From Methylobacterium sp. DB0501 (GTDB taxonomy: Bacteria; Pseudomonadota; Alphaproteobacteria; Rhizobiales; Beijerinckiaceae), in assembly GCF_011043735.1 (NCBI RefSeq), contig NZ_JAAKGV010000032.1, positions 1-49,142 on the forward strand: a DNA stretch of 49,142 nt, read 5' to 3'. Numbering within the stretch: position 1 is the first letter of the stretch; every line of letters begins with the position of its first letter. Below, piece after piece: positions 21,735 to 29,853 of the stretch. The position numbers were made by a program, and so were the translations under genes. Below the pieces are notes generated by a model. The model ran no database searches, was not told the DNA's origin, and worked only from the letters and a program-made list of their open reading frames with translations.

Positions 21735-23198
21735 GTGCCCCTGACCGATCTCGCCGCGCGTGCCGGCTCACTCGCCAAGACCGTCACCGAGGCCACGCGC
21801 TCGCTCGCCGAGGCCTCGAACGACCTCCTGGTCCAGCCGACGGTGCGGCTCGGCGTCACCGGCCTCGCCCGCTCGGGGAAGACGGTGTTCACGACCGCGC
21901 TGGTGCACCAGCTCACCGGCCTGCACCCGCTGCCGGCGCTCCGCGCCTCGCAGGAGGGCCGCCTGCGCCGGGCCCGGCTGGTGCCGCAGCCCGACGACGC
22001 GGTGCCGCGCTTCCCCTACGAGGACCATCTCGCGGCGCTGACGGAGGCGCGGCGCTGGCCGCGCTCGACCGACCGGATCAGCCAGCTGCGCCTCGAGATC
22101 GATTACGAGCGCAAGAGCGCCTGGCGCACCGGGCCGGCGAGCCTGATGGTCGACATCGTCGACTACCCGGGCGAGTGGCTCCTGGATCTGGCGCTGATCG
22201 AGCAGACCTACGAGGGCTGGTCGCGCGAGACGATCGTGGCCGCCGAACGCCCCGGCCGGGCCGCGATGGCGGCGCCCTGGCTCGCCTCGCTGCGGGCGCT
22301 CGACCCGAACCAGCCCCTCGACGAGATCGTGGCCGAGCGGGCGAGCGAGGCCTTCACCACCTATCTCGCCGCCGTGCGGGCCGGGCCCGAGGCGGTGGCG
22401 ACGACGCCGCCCGGCCGCTTCCTGATGCCGGGCGACCTCGCCGGTTCGCCGGCGCTGACCTTCGCGCCGCTGATCCTGAACGGGCCGGTGAGCCCCGACA
22501 GCCTGGGCGGCCTGATGCAGCGCCGCTTCGAGGCCTACAAGTCCCGCGTCGTGACGCCGTTCTTCCGCGACCACTTCCAGCGCATCGACCGGCAGATCGT
22601 CCTCGTCGACGTGCTGGCGGCGATCGATGCCGGGCCGGCGGCCCTGGCCGAGCTGGAGGAGGCCCTCGACCGGGTGCTGATGAGCCTGCGGGTCGGGCGC
22701 AACACCATCCTGTCGCGGCTCTTCGCGCCGCGCGCCGACAGGATCCTGTTCGCCGCCACCAAGGCCGACCACCTCCACCACACGAGCCACGACCGGCTCG
22801 ACGCGCTGCTGCGCCTCCTCGTCGCCCGTTCCCTCAGGCGCACCGAGGCCGCCGGCGCCCATGTCAGCACCCAGGCGCTCGCCTCGGTACGCTCGACCCG
22901 CGAGACGGTGGTGCATGACGGGCCGCACGCCTTCCGGGCGGTGGCCGGGACGCCGGAGGCGGGCGAGAGCATCGACGGCGAGACCTTCGACGGCGAGACG
23001 GAAGCCGCGATCTTCCCCGGCGAGCTGCCCGAGCGGCCCGAGGCCGTGCTCGAAGGGGCGGTGCCGCCGGGATCCTTGCGCTTCCCGCGCTTCCGCCCGC
23101 CGCTCGTGTCGCGCGATGCGCTGGGCCGCCCGGGCCGCCTGCCGCAGATCCGCCTCGACCGCGCCCTGAATTTCCTGATCGGCGACCGCCTCGCCTGA
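21735..23198 (+). CDS. ycjX: YcjX-family P-loop GTPase-like stress protein
   Basis: 487 residues from GTG 21735, close to E. coli YcjX (about 465). The P-loop GLARSGKT is at 43-50, in the family context VTGLARSGKTVFTTALVHQL; MVDIVDYPGEWLLDL carries the switch-like DYPGEW; AATKADHLHH supplies the nucleotide-base motif. In enterobacteria ycjX-ycjF belongs to the phage-shock regulon; here no psp genes are in view. It is followed eight bases later by the YcjF-like gene. The weak upstream ribosome-binding region leaves the exact start uncertain by a few codons. Confidence 0.92.
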   Translation: MPLTDLAARAGSLAKTVTEATRSLAEASNDLLVQPTVRLGVTGLARSGKTVFTTALVHQLTGLHPLPALRASQEGRLRRARLVPQPDDAVPRFPYEDHLAALTEARRWPRSTDRISQLRLEIDYERKSAWRTGPASLMVDIVDYPGEWLLDLALIEQTYEGWSRETIVAAERPGRAAMAAPWLASLRALDPNQPLDEIVAERASEAFTTYLAAVRAGPEAVATTPPGRFLMPGDLAGSPALTFAPLILNGPVSPDSLGGLMQRRFEAYKSRVVTPFFRDHFQRIDRQIVLVDVLAAIDAGPAALAELEEALDRVLMSLRVGRNTILSRLFAPRADRILFAATKADHLHHTSHDRLDALLRLLVARSLRRTEAAGAHVSTQALASVRSTRETVVHDGPHAFRAVAGTPEAGESIDGETFDGETEAAIFPGELPERPEAVLEGAVPPGSLRFPRFRPPLVSRDALGRPGRLPQIRLDRALNFLIGDRLA

Positions 23199-23206
23199 GG
23201 GTCCTG

Positions 23207-24262
23207 ATGACGAATCCTCCCCCCCAAAAGCCCCGCGCCTTCCGCCTGCCCCCCGCCGGCACCGAGACGACGACCGCCCCGCCGCCGCCCGGCACCGAGA
23301 CGGCGCTCGCCGACGGCGTGCGGGTGGTGGAGGAACCGTTCGAGATCGTCGAGGCCGCCGACGGCGTCGCCGTGCCGGTGGCGCCGCGCTCGCGCGCGCC
23401 GTGGGCGACGTTGCTGCTCTCGGCCCTCGGGGGGCTGGCCTCCCTCGGCATCGGCCTCGCGGTCGAGCGCCTGATCGCCGACCTGTTTTCCGCCGCGCCC
23501 TGGCTCGGCATCGTGGCCCTGGTGCTGCTGGCGCTCGCCGTGGTGGCGCTTTCGGCGATCGTCTGGCGCGAGGTGGCCGGGGTCCTGCGCGAGCGCCGCA
23601 TCGAGGCCCTGCGCGAGGAGGCCCTCGACGCGCTCCGCTCCCGCGACCACAGCGCCGCCAAGGCGGTGGTGCGACAGCTCTCCGGCCTCTACGCCGGGCG
23701 CCCGGCGGCCGCGGCCCCGCGCGCGCGGCTGGCCGCCCTCGACGACCAGATCCTCGACGTCGAGGACCGGATCGGCATCGCCGAGGCCGAGCTGCTGGCC
23801 TCCCTCGACCGCGCCGCCAAGGCCGCCGTGGCCGAGACCGCCAAGCAGGTCTCGGCGGTGACGGCGCTGAGCCCGCGGGCGATCGTCGATGTCGGCTTCG
23901 TGATTTTCGCGGCGGTGCGCCTCCTGCGCCGCATCGCCACCATCTATGGCGGGCGGCCCGGCCTGTTCGGCTTCCTGCGCCTCGCCCGGGCGGCGCTCGC
24001 GCACCTCGCCGTTACCGGCAGCGTCGCGGTCGGCGACAGCCTGGTGCAGCAGGTGCTGGGTCTGGGCGTCGCCGCGCGGATCTCGGCGAAGCTCGGGGAG
24101 GGCGTCCTGAACGGGCTGATGACGGCGCGGTTCGGGCTGGCGGCTCTGGCGGTGTGCCGGCCGCTGCCGTTCACCCGGGAGCCGGCACCGCGGCTGGGGG
24201 ATGTCGCGGGGGAGTTGCTGCGCGGGAACGGCGATGCGGAGGGGCGGGACGGGTCGCGGTAG
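23207..24262 (+). CDS. ycjF: YcjF/TIGR01620-family inner-membrane protein (DUF697)
   Basis: 351 residues. A Pro-rich cytosolic N-terminus (1-60) is followed by two adjacent membrane helices (about 65-90 and 98-120), a charged helical part, and a C-terminal DUF697-like domain with VDVGFVIFAAVRLLRRIATIYGGRPG and further hydrophobic helices. The constant partner of YcjX in proteobacteria, it probably anchors that GTPase to the membrane. Co-transcribed with ycjX. Confidence 0.9.
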   Translation: MTNPPPQKPRAFRLPPAGTETTTAPPPPGTETALADGVRVVEEPFEIVEAADGVAVPVAPRSRAPWATLLLSALGGLASLGIGLAVERLIADLFSAAPWLGIVALVLLALAVVALSAIVWREVAGVLRERRIEALREEALDALRSRDHSAAKAVVRQLSGLYAGRPAAAAPRARLAALDDQILDVEDRIGIAEAELLASLDRAAKAAVAETAKQVSAVTALSPRAIVDVGFVIFAAVRLLRRIATIYGGRPGLFGFLRLARAALAHLAVTGSVAVGDSLVQQVLGLGVAARISAKLGEGVLNGLMTARFGLAALAVCRPLPFTREPAPRLGDVAGELLRGNGDAEGRDGSR

Positions 24263-24305
24263 AGTCGCATTCAGCAAGCCACGCGTTTCGCCGTTACCCT
24301 CGCCA

Positions 24306-24469
24306 TTTCCCGGACGACTGCAGCGAAGCGGACGGAGATCCGGGATCCAGCACAAGACGTGCCGCGCAGCGGCTCGGTATGTTTCAACGTTGCTGATATA
24401 CGGGCGCGACGCGTCTTTTCGCGCCGGATCCCGGATTTCCTTCCGCTGACGCTCCAGTCGTCCGGGAAA
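24306..24469. repeat. 164-bp cruciform-type palindromic element
   Basis: Outer arms 24306-24348 and 24426-24469 are near-exact inverted repeats: the first 15 bases (TTTCCCGGACGACTG) and the last 11 (ATCCGGGATCC) match perfectly. Within the 77-base interior a second pair, AAGACGTGCCGCGC and GCGCGACGCGTCTT, continues the stem with two mismatches. It holds no reading frame and lies between convergent gene ends. It looks like a non-autonomous palindromic element (REP/MITE-like); it may also terminate both transcripts. Confidence 0.8.
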
Positions 24470-24500
24470 GGGGAAGATTGACGCCACCCCGGCAGCTCGC

Positions 24501-25409
24501 TCAGCCCGCCTGCTCCCGTCCCGCCGGGCCGCCGACCCTCTCCGCCGCGAACCGCTCCCGCAGCCAAGCCGCCGCCGGCCCGCACGGCCGCTGCTTGTGC
24601 CAGACCAGTTCCAGGGCGATCGGCCAGTCGCCCTGGTCGAACTGAAGATCCGGCGTGACGAGGTACGGCGCGGTGAGCGAGGCGGCGATGACGTGGTCGG
24701 TGACGAAGGCCCAGCCGATCCCGTGCTTGACCATCTCCAGGATCACCCAGTGGCTCTCGACCCACCACACCTCGGCGGCGACCCGCAGGCGGCGCTTCTC
24801 GGGGCCGTCGCTGCGGGCGGCGACGAGGATCTGGCGGTGGCGCTTCAGCTCCTCCCATTCCACCCGGGCCTTGGCGAGGGGATGGTCGCGTCCGCAGACG
24901 AGCTTGAGCGGGACCCAGCCGATGGTCTGGAAGCCGAGTTCCGTCGGCAAAACTTCCTGGCGCCACATCACCCCGAGATCGGCGGCGCCCGACTGTACCA
25001 TGCGGCTGACATCCTCCATCAGCGGGAAGAGCAGCTCCAGTTCGACATGGGGGAAGGCCCGAGCGAACCCGGCGAAGAGGGCGCCCAGCGCGTGCTCGGG
25101 ATAGAGCTCGTCGATCGCGACCACCAGCCGGTTCTCGACCCGCTGCTCCAGGCTGCGCGCCACGCCGATCAGGTGCTCGCGCCGGTCGAGCACCACCCGC
25201 GCCTCCAGGAGCAGCCGCTCGCCCGCCGGGGTGAGGACCGGGTTGCGGCCGGCCCGGCTGAACAGCTCCAGTCCCAGATCGGTCTCGAGATTCGCCACCT
25301 GCGTGCTGACGGCGGACTGCGCCTTGCGCAAGGCTCTGCCTGCGCCGGAGAACGACCCGGCCTCGGCCGCCGCCACGAACGCCTGGAGCTGATCGAGCGA
25401 GACCGCCAC
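24501..25409 (-). CDS. LysR-family transcriptional regulator
   Basis: 302 residues from GTG 25409. The winged helix-turn-helix is at about 5-62 (LDQLQAFVAAAEAGSFSGAGRALRKAQSAVSTQVANLE...), the effector-binding domain at about 90-290. It is divergent from a PACE-family exporter with a 100-bp gap that holds a T-N11-A box directly at its own start. By analogy with AceR and AceI of Acinetobacter it probably activates the exporter in response to its substrate and represses itself. Confidence 0.93.
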   Translation of the reverse strand: MAVSLDQLQAFVAAAEAGSFSGAGRALRKAQSAVSTQVANLETDLGLELFSRAGRNPVLTPAGERLLLEARVVLDRREHLIGVARSLEQRVENRLVVAIDELYPEHALGALFAGFARAFPHVELELLFPLMEDVSRMVQSGAADLGVMWRQEVLPTELGFQTIGWVPLKLVCGRDHPLAKARVEWEELKRHRQILVAARSDGPEKRRLRVAAEVWWVESHWVILEMVKHGIGWAFVTDHVIAASLTAPYLVTPDLQFDQGDWPIALELVWHKQRPCGPAAAWLRERFAAERVGGPAGREQAG

Positions 25410-25410
25410 C

Positions 25411-25427
25411 TATCTGATCCTCCGATA
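25411..25427. promoter_or_regulatory. LysR-type T-N11-A operator
   Basis: TATCTGATCCTCCGATA has TATC/GATA arms and fits the LysR consensus T-N11-A. It is one base upstream of the LysR start and about 85 bases from the exporter start, the usual place for an autorepression and divergent-activation site. Confidence 0.5.
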
Positions 25428-25509
25428 CGTCCTAACTTGCCGGAGGCAGCATCGCCGATAGAACGCCGCGAACCAATCGGTTTGTCCGAGTCGAGGTCAA
25501 AAGCCCCTC

Positions 25510-25953
25510 ATGCGCAGCACACGCGACCGCATCCGCCACGCCCTCCTGTTCGAGGCCATCGGCCTCGCGCTCATCATCCCGCTCGGGACCGCCCTGTTCG
25601 GGCTGCACGCCTCCGAGATGGGCGTGATCGGCGTCGGCAGTGCCATCGCGGCAACGGTGTGGAACTACGTCTACAACCTGGGCTTCGACCGCGCGATGCA
25701 ACGGTTCATCGGCACCACCCGCAAGACCCTGCCGCTGCGGCTGGCGCACGCGGTGCTGTTCGAGGCGGGATTGCTGGTGATCCTGCTGCCGCCGATCGCC
25801 TGGTATCTCGGAATCGGCCTCCTCGAGGCCTTCGTGATGGATATCGCGATCGCCCTGTTCTACGTGGCCTACGCCTTCGTCTTCAACTTAGGCTACGACC
25901 GGGCCTTCCCGCTGAAGAGCTGGGGCGAGGTCGCGGCAGAGCCGTCGCGCTGA
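25510..25953 (+). CDS. PACE-family proton-coupled multidrug efflux protein
   Basis: 147 residues, four membrane helices as two tandem bacterial transmembrane pair domains. The first begins RHALLFEAIGLALII with Glu15, the residue essential for transport in AceI; each half ends in the repeated signature (WNYVYNLGFDRAM and FVFNLGYDRAFPL). The family exports chlorhexidine and short-chain diamines. The LysR gene is its divergent partner. The ribosome-binding site is weak. Confidence 0.9.
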   Translation: MRSTRDRIRHALLFEAIGLALIIPLGTALFGLHASEMGVIGVGSAIAATVWNYVYNLGFDRAMQRFIGTTRKTLPLRLAHAVLFEAGLLVILLPPIAWYLGIGLLEAFVMDIAIALFYVAYAFVFNLGYDRAFPLKSWGEVAAEPSR

Positions 25954-25962
25954 CGCCGCCCG

Positions 25963-27174
25963 TCACCGGCCCGCGGCTTCGCCCCCGAACCCCATCGGCA
26001 GCCCGACGTAATTCTCGGCGATCGCCGTCTGCGCCGCCTTCGAGCCGCGGATATAGGCCAGCTCCGCCACCTGCATCCGGCGGGCGAAGTCGTCCATGTC
26101 GGGGAAGCGGTGGGTGAGGCCGGTGAACCACCAGCTGAAGCGCTCGGCCTTCCACACCCGGGCGAGCGCCCGGGCCGAGTAGCCGTCGAGGCCGGACGCA
26201 TCGCGCTCGGCGTAGTGCAGGTCCAGCGCCTCGGCGAGCATCGCGACGTCGGAGACCGCGAGGTTCATGCCCTTGGCCCCGGTCGGCGGGACGATGTGGG
26301 CGGCGTCGCCGGCCAGGAACAGGCGGCCGTAGCGCATCGGCTCGGCGACGAAGCTGCGCAGCGGCGCGATGCTCTTCTCGAAGGAGGGGCCGCGCACCAG
26401 CCCGGCGGATGCCGTGGGCCCCAGGCGGGTCTCGACCTCGTCCCAGAACCGCTCGTCCGACCAGTCCTCGATCCGCTCGTCGAGGCCGACCTGGACGTAG
26501 TAGCGGCTGCGGGTCGGCGAGCGCATGCTGGCGAGGGCGAAGCCCCGGGCGTGGTTGGCGTAGATCAGCTCGTGGTTGACCGGCGGCACCTCGGCCAGGA
26601 TGCCGAGCCAGCCGAACGGATAGACCCGCTCGTAGACCTTCAGCACGTCGGCCGGGATCGCCGCGCGCCCGACGCCGTGGAAGCCGTCGCAGGCCGCGAC
26701 GAAGTCGCAGGCGAGGCTGTGCGACTGGCCGTCCTTGGTGAAGGTGACGCTCGGGCGGTCGCCGGCGAGGCCGTCGAGCCGCAGGTCCTCGGCCTCGAAC
26801 ACGATGCGGACGCCGCGGGGCTCGGCGGCATCGAACAGGTCGCGCATCACCTCCTGCTGTCCGTAGACCGTGACGGCGGAGCCGCCGGTGAGCGCCGCCA
26901 TGTCGATGCGGAAGATCTCGCCGTCATAGGCGAGGTTGGTGCCGGTATGGACCAGGCCCTCGGCCTTGAGCCGCGCGTCGAGGCCGAGGTCTTCCATCAG
27001 CGCGACGGTGCCATGTTCGAGCACGCCCGCCCGCACCCGGCCCTCGACGTAGTCGCGGGTGCGGCGCTCCAGCACCACCGCATCCACCCCGGCCCGGGCC
27101 AGCAGGTGGGCGAGGAACAGGCCGGCCGGGCCGGCGCCGATGATGGCGACCTGAATGCGGACCTGGCTCGGCAT
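25963..27174 (-). CDS. pobA: 4-hydroxybenzoate 3-monooxygenase
   Basis: 403 residues. FAD- and NADPH-dependent flavoprotein that hydroxylates 4-hydroxybenzoate to protocatechuate, feeding the beta-ketoadipate pathway. GAGPAG at 13-18 binds FAD; CDGFHGVGR, the substrate-side segment RSPTRSRYYVQV, GDAAHIVPPTGAKGMNLA, and the end AENYVGLP all match the Pseudomonas enzyme as I remember it, with a few extra residues at each end. I chose ATG 27174 next to the FAD motif. It is divergent from an AraC-type gene, the known pobA/pobR arrangement. Confidence 0.97.
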   Translation of the reverse strand: MPSQVRIQVAIIGAGPAGLFLAHLLARAGVDAVVLERRTRDYVEGRVRAGVLEHGTVALMEDLGLDARLKAEGLVHTGTNLAYDGEIFRIDMAALTGGSAVTVYGQQEVMRDLFDAAEPRGVRIVFEAEDLRLDGLAGDRPSVTFTKDGQSHSLACDFVAACDGFHGVGRAAIPADVLKVYERVYPFGWLGILAEVPPVNHELIYANHARGFALASMRSPTRSRYYVQVGLDERIEDWSDERFWDEVETRLGPTASAGLVRGPSFEKSIAPLRSFVAEPMRYGRLFLAGDAAHIVPPTGAKGMNLAVSDVAMLAEALDLHYAERDASGLDGYSARALARVWKAERFSWWFTGLTHRFPDMDDFARRMQVAELAYIRGSKAAQTAIAENYVGLPMGFGGEAAGR

Positions 27175-27233
27175 GGCGTCGTCTCCCGTGGCGCCACCGT
27201 CTCGGCGATGGCTGCTCCATGACCCGAAGGTGA

Positions 27234-27299
27234 CCGGCGCGACGCCGGTTGACGATGGACGGCGCAAGGGAAAAATTGGACTTTCCGTTCGTCCCGTCC
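27234..27299. promoter_or_regulatory. pobA-pobR intergenic operator region
   Basis: Contains CCGGCG-CGA-CGCCGG (27234-27248), then a nested dyad GGACGG (27257-27262), GGAAA (27269-27273), TTTCC (27282-27286), CCGTCC (27294-27299) centred near 27278. It lies 23 bases before the pobR start and about 100 before pobA. It is a reasonable site for the AraC-type protein, inferred from symmetry and place. Confidence 0.4.
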
Positions 27300-27321
27300 G
27301 TTCCGGAGGACCAGGTCCGCG

Positions 27322-28221
27322 ATGCGCCTCGACCCGTCCCAACTTCCTGCGGTGCCGCACTTCTTCCTTTACGGCGAGGCGCCGCGGGACGCGGACGACC
27401 GCTTCCTGCACATCGAGGCCTTGGACGATCGCAGCCGGCCGAACCGCTGGACCATCCGGCCGCACGTCCATTCCGGCCTGCATCAGGTGCTGCTGATCGC
27501 CGAAGGGGCGGGGGAGATGCGGGCGGAGGCCGAGCGCCTCGGCTTCGCGGCGCCGTGCCTGCTGGTGGTGCCGGCCGGCACCGCCCACGGCTTCCGCTTC
27601 GCCGACGGCACGGTCGGGTCGGTGCTGACCCTCTCGGCGCGCTACCTGCGCGACCTGTGCGGGCGCGAGCCGGACTTGGACGGCCTGTTCGCCGGCCCGG
27701 CGGCGCTCGCGCTGCCGGAGCCGGGCGCGGTCGAGGAAGCGGTGGCCGAGCTCGCCCGGGAGCTCGCCTGGGCGGCGCCGGGGCGGCGCGGCGCCGTCGA
27801 GGCCCACCTGATGCTGCTCCTCGTCGCCGGCCTCAGGCGGCTCGCGGCCCTGAGGGCGCCCCCGGCCCCGCCGGGCCCGCAGGCCCTGCTCGCGGCGCGC
27901 TTCCGCGACCTCGTCGAGGCGCATCACCGCCGCGAGCGCCCGCTCTCGGCCTATGCCGACGATCTCGGGGTGACCGAGGCGCGGCTGCGGGCCGCCTGCC
28001 GGGCGGTGGCGGGCATGAGCCCGGGCCGGATCATCCGCGAGCGCCGCCTGCTCGAGGCCAAGCGCAGCCTGCTCTATTCCGACCTCGGCATCGCCGAGAT
28101 CGCCTACGGCCTCGGCTTCTCCGATCCGGCCTATTTCTCGCGCTTCTTCGCCAAGGGCACCGGGGAATGCCCTCGGGCGTTCCGCGACAGGCGCGGCGCG
28201 GACCGGGGAGTGACGCCATGA
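27322..28221 (+). CDS. pobR: AraC-family regulator of pobA
   Basis: 299 residues. An N-terminal cupin-like sensor (about 1-150; RPHVHSGLHQVLLIAEGAG and VVPAGTAHGFRF) and a C-terminal double helix-turn-helix (about 190-290), with the AraC signature IAEIAYGLGFSDPAYFSRFFAKGTGECPRAFR. Its position opposite pobA makes 4-hydroxybenzoate the likely inducer. GGAGGA lies upstream of ATG 27322. Its stop overlaps the next start (ATGA). Confidence 0.92.
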   Translation: MRLDPSQLPAVPHFFLYGEAPRDADDRFLHIEALDDRSRPNRWTIRPHVHSGLHQVLLIAEGAGEMRAEAERLGFAAPCLLVVPAGTAHGFRFADGTVGSVLTLSARYLRDLCGREPDLDGLFAGPAALALPEPGAVEEAVAELARELAWAAPGRRGAVEAHLMLLLVAGLRRLAALRAPPAPPGPQALLAARFRDLVEAHHRRERPLSAYADDLGVTEARLRAACRAVAGMSPGRIIRERRLLEAKRSLLYSDLGIAEIAYGLGFSDPAYFSRFFAKGTGECPRAFRDRRGADRGVTP

Positions 28222-29177
28222 GGGGAGATGCGATGAGAACGGAACGGGACGGGCTGACCCGGATGGGCTTCCTCGGCGGCGCGCTGGCGGCCTCCCTGGG
28301 CGGCGGAGCGGCGGCGCAAGGAGCGCAGCGGCACGGGACGCCGGCAGATGCGGGCCTGCACCGGCGGCCGATCCCGGCGAGCGGCGAGACCCTGCCGGCG
28401 ATCGGGCTCGGCACCTGGCGCGGCTTCGACGTCGGCGCGTCTCCCGCCGAGCGGGCGCCGTTGCGCGAGGTGGTGGCGACCCTGCTCGCCCGGGGCGGCC
28501 GGGTGATCGATTCCTCGCCGATGTACGGGCGGGCCGAGGGCGTCACCGGCGACCTCGTGGCGGAGGCCGGCGCGCGCGAGACGACCTTCCTCGCCACCAA
28601 GGTCTGGACCAGCGGGCGCGAGGCGGGGATCGCCCAGATGCGGCGCTCGCTCCGGCTCCTGCGCACCGAGCGCCTCGACCTGATGCAGATCCACAACCTG
28701 CTCGACTGGCGCACCCACCTGCCGACCCTGCGGGCCTGGAAGGAGGAGGGGCGCATCCGCTACATCGGCATCTCGCACTACACCGAGAGCGCCTACGACG
28801 CCGTCGAGGCGGTGTTGCGGGCCGAGCGGCTGGACGTCCTCCAGATCAACTACGCCCTCGACGACCGGGCGGCGGAGGATCGCCTCCTGCCGCTCGCCGC
28901 CGAGAAGGGGGTGGCGGTGCTGGTCAACCGGCCCTTCGGCGGCGGCGGCCTGCTGCGCCGTCTCGCCGGCAAGCCGCTGCCCGACTACGCGGCCGACCTC
29001 GGCTGCGGCTCCTGGGCCGAGATCCTGCTGAAGTTCGTGGTCGGCCACCCGGCCGTGACCTGCGCGATCCCCGGGACCGCCGATCCCGGCCACATGGCGG
29101 CCAACCTGCGCGCCGGCACCGGTGCACTGCCCGACGAGGCGCTCCGACGGCGCATGGCGGCGACGCTTCCCGCATGA
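28218..29177 (+). CDS. Exported aldo/keto reductase
   Basis: 319 residues from ATG 28218 (314 from ATG 28233; both have GGGGAG upstream). The first overlaps the pobR stop by four bases, favouring coupling. The N-terminus TRMGFLGGALAASLGGGAAAQG has the layout of a Tat signal, with Thr-Arg in place of Arg-Arg before x-x-FL. The reductase barrel follows: GLGTWRGF, the catalytic set Asp (VIDSS), Tyr (MYGR), Lys (ATKVW) and His (MQIHN), and a C-terminal cofactor loop. An NADPH enzyme outside the cytoplasm would need cofactor loading before export, as Tat allows. Substrate unknown. Confidence 0.85.
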   Translation: MRGDAMRTERDGLTRMGFLGGALAASLGGGAAAQGAQRHGTPADAGLHRRPIPASGETLPAIGLGTWRGFDVGASPAERAPLREVVATLLARGGRVIDSSPMYGRAEGVTGDLVAEAGARETTFLATKVWTSGREAGIAQMRRSLRLLRTERLDLMQIHNLLDWRTHLPTLRAWKEEGRIRYIGISHYTESAYDAVEAVLRAERLDVLQINYALDDRAAEDRLLPLAAEKGVAVLVNRPFGGGGLLRRLAGKPLPDYAADLGCGSWAEILLKFVVGHPAVTCAIPGTADPGHMAANLRAGTGALPDEALRRRMAATLPA

Positions 29178-29421
29178 ACTTGAGCTGAACGCAGCATCCA
29201 CTCAAGTAGCTCGGCAGTACGGCAAGAGCGAAACTTGGCAGATCTTGCGGTCGATCCGGCTGAGAGATGGGTCTCACCGCCATATTGCTGCCGTTCTGCC
29301 TGCGTTAATGATCCCTCATCCATACCGTTCCCATCCAGCGCACGACCGCGACCGGTCGCGCCGCGAAGGGTTGCGGATCGCATCCAGCGATTTGCCAAGA
29401 TCGGAATGTCCCGGGGGTCTC

Positions 29422-29814
29422 ATGCTCAAGTCGTCCGTCGCCGCTCTCGTCCTGTGCGCCGCCCTGCCGGCCAGCCTGCAGCCGGCGGCGGCGGAGGGTC
29501 GGGGCTTCAACGGCACTTGGTCGGTGCAGCTCGTCACCGATTCGGGCCTGTGCGACAGCCGCTACAACGTCTCGCTGGCGATCAACGGCGGCGACGTGCG
29601 GGTGGCCTCCACGGCCGAGGGCGGCGCGACGGTGAGCGGGCGCATCGGGCAGGACGGCAATGTCGGCCTCACCGTCCGCCACGGCTCGGCGAGCGGCGCC
29701 GCCTCCGGCCGGCTCCAGGCCAATTCGGGCTCCGGCACCTGGAACGTGTCGTCGCTGTGCTCCGGCCGCTGGACCGCCCAGCGCCGCTCGACCCGGGTCG
29801 CGCAGGCCGACTGA
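29422..29814 (+). CDS. Small secreted protein of unknown function
   Basis: 130 residues. A signal peptide MLKSSVAALVLCAALPASLQPAAAEG with cleavage likely after AAA. The mature part begins FNGTWSVQLVTDSGLCDSRYNVSLAINGG and alternates hydrophobic and polar residues as a small beta-sandwich; two mature Cys (GLCDSR and SSLCSG) probably form a disulfide. Periplasmic proteins with this opening are common in Rhizobiales and have no assigned role to my knowledge. It ends just before the bidirectional terminator at 29824-29848. Confidence 0.75.
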   Translation: MLKSSVAALVLCAALPASLQPAAAEGRGFNGTWSVQLVTDSGLCDSRYNVSLAINGGDVRVASTAEGGATVSGRIGQDGNVGLTVRHGSASGAASGRLQANSGSGTWNVSSLCSGRWTAQRRSTRVAQAD

Positions 29815-29823
29815 TTCCGATCC

Positions 29824-29848
29824 GGATCGCTGCATCGCGCAGCGATCC
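29824..29848. terminator. Bidirectional hairpin between convergent genes
   Basis: GGATCGCTGC and GCAGCGATCC form a perfect 10-bp stem with the loop ATCGC. It is placed between the ends of the secreted-protein gene (29814) and the repressor gene (29854), and marks the visible left limit of the phage region. Confidence 0.7.
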
Positions 29849-29853
29849 CGCTG

